Positions 57,201 through 64,000 of a stretch of DNA of 64,000 bases are shown here, one piece after another. The notes under the pieces were generated by a model. The model had not been told where the DNA came from. It did not search any database and saw only the letters and a program-made list of their open reading frames with translations. Numbering within the stretch: position 1 is the first letter of the stretch; the number at the start of each line of letters is the position of its first letter. The stretch lies in the NCBI GenBank assembly GCA_016748015.1, contig JAAOMT010000439.1, positions 900,719 through 964,718 on the forward strand, in the 5' to 3' direction. A program made the translations under genes and the position numbers. Origin of the DNA: Geosiphon pyriformis (Eukaryota > Glomeromycota > Glomeromycetes > Archaeosporales > Geosiphonaceae).

Positions 57201-58023
57201 ATAAGATTTTTCCCAATTACTGGTGGTATTACAGTTGGTGGTATTTTCTTGTGGCTTGTTTTTTTTTTTTCTTTTTTTTTGTTGTTCCAAGAGAGTATTA
57301 GTGGCAATTTGTTGTAGTTGGTATCAGTTCACAAAACTTGGTAGGCTTTTCAAATAGGTTTTTTCTCTTCTTTTTCTAACTCAATTAGTGGCTGTTTATT
57401 AGTAGTGATCTTAAAATAATCACAAGTGGCTGGTGCTTTAGTGTGTTGGCTGTTTTGACTGAGTTGTAGCTTCTGGGTGTTTCAGTTAAGCACAGCATTA
57501 GTCTTAGACAGCCAGTTATTACCAACTAGTGCTTAGTATTGGATGGTTCTATAATGAAAACTTTAATTGGCATGATGATGTCATTGACTTCAAAAGAAAA
57601 GTTATTGATTTCGCCTATTAAAGTCTTTGTTCCATCAGCAGTGATTATTTGTGCACTGGCAGTGTGATCAACTTAGCAACCTAATTGATTTATGAGTTGT
57701 TATGTAATGATACTGCCAGCTGATCTATTGTCTAAGATCAGTTTAATGGGCTGATCATCCACTTTAGTATCTGTATATATTACAGTAATGAGTTTTGATT
57801 CTAAAATGACTCTACTGAATAGTGGTGTTTCAACTGGTTTCTTGAGTTTAAAAGAAAAGATAGCAGTAAGTAATTTATTTTCAGTAATAGTTGCTGAAGA
57901 TATGTTGTTAGTAAATAGTTGCATTTGATTAGGTTTCTGGTTGCTGGGTTTGGCATCTTCTGAGGTAACCAGGAGACTTAAATAGTTTTGGAAATTTGAG
58001 TTTTGGCTGTACCCAATTTTCAA
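57201..58023 (-). pseudogene. Protease of element C
   Basis: The 107-residue frame (57700-58023) ends IKLILDNRSAGSIIT; the family DSG is DNR here, the Asp being kept. YSQNSNFQNYLSLLVTSEDA at its start matches B NPNFQNYLSLLITSEDA. The continuation to 57201 is full of stops but follows B (NQLGC, then NGFSFEVNDIIM-type blocks). Confidence 0.75.
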
Positions 58024-60141
58024 ACTTCATTGGCATGATTCTGATGGCTGTTGAAATGAGCTGGAAATTGGTTAATATATTACTATTGCCAATTGCCAGT
58101 TTTGTTAAATGCTAGTGATTCTCGGTCTTAGATTTTTAGACATTTAAGCTAGAATTTGTGGCAGTATTTGAAGTTGTAGAGGTTGATAAATTACTTATGA
58201 CTGTGGTTAATAAATAACTGGAACTGGGATTTGATAGATTAGAGATTTGTATATTGGTTGTTACATCATTTGTGGATAATGAAATTAATATTGATTCAAT
58301 TGATAGATTGTTGGCATAGTTCTGGATTTGAAATTTGCAATCAGGGTTTTAATATTGATTATTTAATTGTTGATTATTTATTCTGACATAACAGTCAACT
58401 CTGATGTGACTTTATTTACTACAATTGTGGCAAATATGTGTCTCTTGCTGCCATGATAAACAAGTTGTTATTAACATAGAATGTAACTGATTTTGGTGTT
58501 AATTAAAAATTCTGGGATTGTCATAACATTGTGATGGTTAATATATGACCTGATTGTTGTTAGCTAAGTACCTCTCTAGTTTCTGATTGATTAAATTACT
58601 GAATTGTTTCAATTTGAAATCCAATTCAGATAATCTATTCATTACTAGATTTATGGCTTGGGCATAATGACTTCTAATTCTGCTGTTTCAAAGTCTCCAG
58701 CATATATAACTGCAGCTTGAAATGTGACTAAATGTAATAGTTATATGTGTTATAGAATACTGCTACATAATCTATAAATGAACTGATTTAAGATTTAGGC
58801 TACTATAAAATAATCGGCATTGATGGTTTGAATTTAGTGCAAATTTTTATAAAAACATCCTAAATAAGTAATAACTGTTTTAGTTTCTTCTTGTTTAATA
58901 GTTGTGAAAGTATTGGCTAGACAATTAATACTATTATTGTTATTAAAATATCTCAAAAATTCAACTTTGAATGTATTAAAATCTTGGGGTTTCTGAATTA
59001 AGCTTTAATATCATAAATTGGCAATATCTTGAAGAAAATATGAGATTGCCTATAATGCTCTGACATTGTCCCATCTATTGGTTGCAATGGCTTTTTCTAC
59101 ATAGTTGAGTTATACTTGGGCATTGTTTTTTTTATGAGTGAATTTCTCTAGTTTTGTGATTGGTATATATATCATTGAAGTTAAGAGTTATTGTTGTGAT
59201 TGTGGTTGCTGTTAAAGTTGCTGTTAGAGTGGTGGTTGTAACTGTGGTTGTTGTTATTTGGCAATTGGTGAAACTGGTGGTAGATCAATTATGATTACTA
59301 AAGGTAAGTTTTAGAGAACAATAGAAATAATATTTGAATTGTTTTGATTTTGTTAAGTTGAAATGATCAAAGTTTGAATGTCCAGGTTTTTTGGGATCAG
59401 ATTTTGACTATTAATTTCTTGATTGCTGTCTTTTTCTCTCTCAAAGTCAGTTATTTTATAAGGACTAGCAGCTCTGAAATCTGGTTGTGATGGCAGTAAT
59501 CAAACTTCTAATGGCATTGGAAATTGCAATTTAAATTTCTTAAAATAATTGCCATAAGTTCCTAATAATTCTGCTTTCTTTTGTTTACTTTGGAATAAAT
59601 TTTTGTTTAATGGTGTTGTCACATTTACTATGAACACACTTGTTAATGTTATATTGATAATGCTTTCAGATATATAGTAATATGATGGATTTGCAGAAGA
59701 ATCAACTCTTTGTTTCTTCTAAGTAGATAATTGTATTTGTTTTAAGATTTCTGCTGGTGTTTGTAATCTTCCTTTTTCTTTGTTAGCAAAAGTAATAGGG
59801 AATTTTTGTTTAGTGTATTTTTCAATTTTTCTGTTTATTTCTGTAATTATTAGTGAAAATAGATAATTTTGTAATAATATGGTATTTTGGAGTAGTTTAC
59901 TAAAGAAATTGTTGAAGGCAGATTCTGGATCTCTTTGGCCTTCCAAATAATATACAATCTTTTTGTTGATGTAGCAATTAAAAGCTAATTTTATTGGCCA
60001 ATTATTATTTTTTAATCTCAAATGACTTTTGTAATGCTGAAATAAGAATTTTGCAAATCCCAAGTGGTTTGTTTTTGTTTCTTCTGATTTTGCCACTGTT
60101 TTGGATGGTTGTTGTTGGTGCTAGTTTTTTGTTGAATTATA
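58024..60141 (-). pseudogene. Gag of element C
   Basis: The N-terminal frame 59719-60096 (TNHLGFAKFLFQHYKSHLRL, then FSLIITEINRKIEKYTKQ) matches B gag and the E ghost. Pro/Gln-rich middle, then the capsid block around 58850-59160. The knuckle at 58391-58432 reads CHNCSK-x-SHIRVDC with His kept (stop at one non-ligand position), unlike B. The first codon of the long frame (60096) is GTG, so the true ATG has probably mutated. Confidence 0.75.
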
Positions 60142-60158
60142 TCTCACAGGGAGCACCA
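60142..60158 (-). promoter_or_regulatory. Primer binding site of element C
   Basis: + strand TCTCACAGGGAGCACCA, two bases from the LTR; on the - strand TGGTGCTCCCTGTGAGA, differing from B at the last base. Confidence 0.8.
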
Positions 60159-60160
60159 AA

Positions 60161-60980
60161 TGTTACACATGAGTATTTGGGATCTTAAATCAAATAACAA
60201 ATTCATTACTTAGTGCTTAATAGCTAATATAATTGGTAAGATCTGAAGGATTTTTGCATCTGAAAGTTTTGGTTAAATCTTTTGTATAATAAACAAAGAT
60301 TCAATAGTTGTTTTCAGTTGCCTCTTGGAATTACAATTTCATCAATTTTTATCTTAGCATGGTGACTGGCAATTTTCTGGTAAGTTATTCTCAAATCTAA
60401 GTGTTTATTTTTATTTCTGAGTTTTTTACCAGTGCTATATTTTAACATTAATACTTTGCATATTAATTCTTTTAAATCAATTAGTAAATCAACAACAAAA
60501 AGAAAAAAAAATAAAAAAAAATAAAAAAATGAAAATAAAATAAGCCAAGACAAGAAAAATTAGTATTTTATTAATAGCTATGATCAAGAGCTATTGTTCT
60601 AGTGTGGTCAAATAGCTATTATTATCAACATAAAGTGTTGATAGTAAACAATTGGATTAATATAATTAATAAGTATATTTATTGATAATATGAATGTATG
60701 GATTTTAACTAGGAAGTAGAACTAAGATCTTTTTTTCTGCTTTTAATGTTACTATTATATATCTATAATTGAGATTTTTCAATTCCTTAATTCTTTTTAC
60801 CAAGAATCCTAGAATTCCTGAAATCTTGCAATTCCTTGAAGAATCTTAGAATTTTGAAATTCTGCAATTCTGGAATTCTGCAATTTCTCTAAAAAAAATT
60901 CTGGAATTTTCTATTTACTATGTCTACTTTTAATTGGCTAATTTATATACTAATATGATTCCTATATTTTATGAGTATTA
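60161..60980 (-). repeat. 5' LTR of element C (820 bp)
   Basis: + strand TGTTACACATGAG to TATTTTATGAGTATTA. Same length as the other C LTR, with the AAAAATAAAAAAAT tract at 60505-60545 and GGAATTCTGCAATTTC microrepeats at 60800-60905. The TATA-like AT box lies at 60750-60765. Confidence 0.9.
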
Positions 60981-60984
60981 TTAT

Positions 60985-62900
60985 TAAGAGTTATTGTTAA
61001 AGATCTAACAACATTTATACCAATTTTGTCAAATTATTGATCAACAAAAATTGGATAAATATTTTCTTTGCAATTGGGTTTTTTCTTCTTTGGCAAGTAT
61101 CATAAGTTTTGATATACTTAGCAATATTTTTTTCAAAATAGACCAATAATAGCAAGCTAGAGTTTTCTGAATTGTTTTTGTTTTTTTAAAATGTCCAGCT
61201 AATGGATTAGTGTGTATATTGTAGATTACAATTTTTTTTTCTTTAAATTTTATGACTCTTTAGAAATAATCAGGATTTTTTTTATTTTTTTTATATAACT
61301 GATTTTAGCAAAACAAATAAAAATTTGATTGTTTATGCAAATTTTTTTTATGCTGTTGAATGTAGTCTAATAAGTATTGTCTTTTACTCAAAAATTCTAT
61401 TAATGCAAAGTAGTTATTCAAGTCTATTATCATGTTTGTTTATGAGGAAGTTACTAATAATTAGGTTGGTTTGGTTTGAGAAGATTGTACTGTTATTAGA
61501 TGGTAAGTTTAGAGAAAGCATTAGTGTTTTGATAATTAACTTCTTTTTGATGTTAAATATTATAGTCAAATTCATCCAAGTAGAATATTTAGTGAATTAT
61601 TTGTTTGTATTTCAGCTTTTTTTTATTATGCAGTCAAACCAAGGCTTGATGATCTATTACTATTAGAAATTTTACACCAAAAAAATATTGATCCCAGTAA
61701 CTAGTAGTTCAAATTATTGCTAAGCATTTTTGTTCAATAACTGAATAGTTTTTTTCTGTTAGTGTAAGAGTTCTATTGGCATATATTATAACATATTCTT
61801 TGTTATTTTCATTTTTTTGTAAAAAAATAGCACCAAGTTCATAGCCAGATGTATCAATATACAGAATAAAAGGTTAATTCAGATCAGATTGTTTAAGAAT
61901 TGGTTCAATAACAAGTTTTTTCTTCAAAGTTTCAAAAGCTTTTTGTTAATAAGTGCTTCAATAATAATTGACATTTTTTCTGAGTAGTTAATTAAAAGAG
62001 AAAGCAATTTTAAAGAAATCCTTAATAAATTTGTGGTAATAAGAAACCAAACCAAAAAAAAAACATAATTCAAGAACATTTATGGATTGTTTAATGTTCT
62101 GGACTTTTTTAATTTTGGCTGAATCAGAAAAAATTTTATCTTTTGTAATAAGATAACCAAAAAATTAGATGGATTGTCATTCAAAAAAAAATTTAATTGG
62201 GTTTATTTTGAGACCAGCATTTCTAAAAAAATCAAAAATTTTTTGCAAGTGTTCAAGCTATTTATTTCAGATTTTTAAGTATACTATTATGTTGTCTAAG
62301 TAGACCAGAACAAAGTTTTCTTTTACTGATTTAAATACTTTGTTTATTAGGCATTAAAAGATAAAAGAAGTATTAATAAGACCAAAAAACATGACTGTAA
62401 ATTTATAGGTGTTATACTTAATAATAAAAGCAGTTTTTTTTTTGCTTTCTGAATTTATCTCTACTTGCCAGAATCTAGCAGTTAAGTTAATGATTAAGAA
62501 GAAAGTAGCACCATTGAATTTGTCTAGCATTGCATCAATTTTAAAAAGTAGGTATATATTTCTTATAGTAATGGTATTTAATTGGCAGTAGTTGGCACAG
62601 AAGCATAAAGTTCTATCTTTTTTAGATACTACTACAACTGAAAAAGCCCATTCAATCTTAGTTTTTTGTATAAATTCAAGATTTTTTATTCTGGTTATCT
62701 CTTTTTTAATGAATTTATTATTGTGTCAATTGAATTAATAAGGCTTTAAATGAATGGAGTGAGTTTCTCTGATGGTAATAGTGTGTTGTATCACATGGAT
62801 TTGTTCAGAAGTGTCACTTTTTTTGAAATAACTGGGCTATTTCTAGCCAACAGATTTTCAATGTCTATTTTTTCTTTTAGGGAGAGTTTTTTTTGTTTTA
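60985..62900 (-). pseudogene. RT, RNase H and integrase N-terminus of element D
   Basis: RT: IEWAFSVVVVSKKDRTLCFC near 62600-62660 and FVLVYLDNIIVY (YLDN for YLDD, ~62275-62310). RNase H: FILYIDTSGYELGAIF (61840-61885), KEYVIIYANRTLTLTEKNY, EQKCLAIIW (Lys for the usual Glu) and VIDHQAL. Integrase: YDTCQRRKNPI (Cys pair in C-x2-C near 61095) and a degraded KLV...NVVRSLTITL reaching the C insertion point. Both catalytic Asp-to-Asn and Glu-to-Lys changes are G-to-A. The + frame at 61325-61666 is antisense to RNase H. Confidence 0.8.
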
Positions 62901-63548
62901 CTGCAAGTAATTAGATCTTAAGTAGTTTATTCTCAAAAAACTTTTGTATTTTTTTTATTTTTTCTTTGAGTATCAAAATAATTGGTTTTTAATCTTTGTA
63001 ATAAATCAGGCAGAATTTGTGTTCATTACTAAAAAAATACAAAAGTTTATCACATCAGCACTTAGTATAAGAATTATGTTACCAATAACTGTATTTTGCT
63101 TTTTTGTTAGGTTTTTTATCAAAGATTCTTCTAAAAATATCATAGTAAGACCAACAGATTAGCTTGTTATTTACAATAATTTTTTTTCTGTTAGCTTTGA
63201 TATTATCTAGTGGCTTGTTATTACTAATAAAAATAGTATAGACGAGTTTAGTAATTTCTTTTTGTTCTTCTTAATCTTTTTCTTTATTACTCTTTTTATC
63301 ATCTAATTTATCTGATTGCTCATCTTCTTAATTCTGCTTAAATACTAGAGAAGTTGTTCAATGGTAACACTTAACCACAATAAGTTTCTTACTATATCTG
63401 ATAGTTAGTTCACAAAGTTTATAATTAAATAGTGTTTTGGCTTTCTTGAGCCATTTATTGTCAACAATTATGATGTATTCTTTTGCTTTAGATATTTCTA
63501 TGTCAGTTTTAATGCTAATGTTATTAATACAAACAGAAATAGCTTTGG

Positions 63549-63812
63549 TTATACCAAGTCTTTTTTTTTGTTACTGTATATATTGATTATTGGTCTGGTT
63601 GAAAGTTTATTAATCTTTTTACTAATGGCTTCCAGGAAGTATTTGACAATAACATAAACAAATAATTTACTGTCTAGAATCAAGTCAATGAAATAACCAG
63701 TTACTTGGACTTTGCAAATAAGAGAAATAATATTGCTGTTGTCAGCAAGTTCAGTTTGGTAAAAGTGCTTGTTAGTTTTTGGTGTCTTTTTTTTGGGATC
63801 AGAGATTTGCAA
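63549..63812 (-). pseudogene. Protease fragment of element D
   Basis: The frame contains VTGYFIDLILDSKLFVYVIV, where the retropepsin D-S-G is D-S-K, followed by FLEAISKKINKLSTRPIIN. The catalytic Asp survives, the Gly does not. Spacing to RT (about 700 bp of stop-rich sequence with acidic stretches) fits a Ty3/gypsy pol. Confidence 0.65.
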
Positions 63813-64000
63813 AAATATTTTCTGAATTGTAAATGAGTTATTAACTGGCCAAAGATAATGTAAGCTAGGGTTTTCATAAAATCTTTAACAATGGAATAAG
63901 TGCCAGATTTTTGTACAATTTCTAGAGATTTTAACTTTGGAAAATTCTTAAAAACTTTAGTCTTTGGTGGCTCATTGTTATTAGCAGTTAATGTGAATGC

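Larger units (their letters stand above)
54426..60980 (-). mobile_element. Element C: pol-less B-family element nested in element D
   Basis: 6555 bp with two 820-bp LTRs (60161-60980 is the 5' LTR, 54426-55245 the 3' LTR), primer site and polypurine tract, flanked by TTAT on both sides (54422-54425, 60981-60984). Internal order: gag, protease, Cys-rich domain, dUTPase, then directly the extension; RT, RNase H and integrase are absent. Removing it restores the integrase frame of element D (LTITL...NNKYIIIAI). It must have been mobilised by another element's enzymes if the deletion preceded insertion. Confidence 0.92.
60981..64000 (-). mobile_element. Element D (Ty3/gypsy), proximal part: protease to integrase zinc domain
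   Basis: Continues to the window edge. Order on the - strand: protease (63549-63812), acidic spacer, RT (62050-62850), RNase H (61500-61930), integrase zinc domain and start of core (60981-61200). No dUTPase or Cys-rich domain is seen between protease and RT, which separates this lineage from B/C/E. Confidence 0.85.

Noticed and set aside
61325-61666. 113-residue + strand frame
   Set aside because: Antisense to RNase H of element D; no independent support.

Overview
The window looks like a transposon-packed piece of a fungal nuclear genome. It is very AT-rich, its only host-type genes have 68-72 bp GT-AG introns, and the retroelement protein families resemble those I recall from arbuscular-mycorrhizal-type fungi (Glomeromycotina, possibly Geosiphon). 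The lineage is an inference from memory and was not checked by a search. There is no bacterial-type operon, rRNA, intact tRNA or CRISPR array. All homologies below were read by eye from the sequence and the conceptual translations.

Layout. 1-3821: end of a decayed Ty3/gypsy element (family A, + strand), abutting a scrap of a second LTR family (B type, 3822-3980) and a 5'-truncated LINE (3981-5330). 5340-10850: copy 1 of a segmental duplication, split by a ~25-unit tandem array (6120-9975). 10928-22721: a decayed B-family LTR element E (- strand), interrupted by a nearly full-length LINE (12506-19156) with a 9-bp target-site duplication. 22722-23012: LINE scrap. 23013-33150: the best preserved element, B (about 10.1 kb), with LTRs, primer site, gag, protease, a Cys-rich domain, a dUTPase, RT, RNase H, integrase and an unassigned C-terminal extension. 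33151-33260: LINE 3' end. 33265-40641: a three-layer nest (family A element, then an ORF1-only LINE, then a family A LTR that contains a 934-N gap). 40735-47630: a third long LINE (- strand). 47740-50250: copy 2 of the segmental duplication, holding a single array unit. 48525-51494: the only convincing host genes, spliced and of unknown function. 52955-64000: another Ty3/gypsy element D (- strand), split at 54426-60980 by a pol-less B-family element C with 820-bp LTRs.

How it fits together. Nearly all retroelement reading frames are broken by C:G to T:A transitions. These are mostly CpA to TpA (TpG to TpA on the other strand) plus CpG to TpG, and they repeatedly hit catalytic Asp, Glu, His and Cys codons. 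The sequence therefore reads as a layered fossil record of insertions followed by RIP-like or methylation-driven decay. The most unusual elements are the B/C/E family pol (protease, Cys-rich domain, dUTPase, RT, RNase H, integrase, extension), a B-family derivative that lost exactly RT to integrase yet was still mobilised, an ORF1-only LINE, and a satellite array whose single-unit precursor survives in the paralogous locus 40 kb away.
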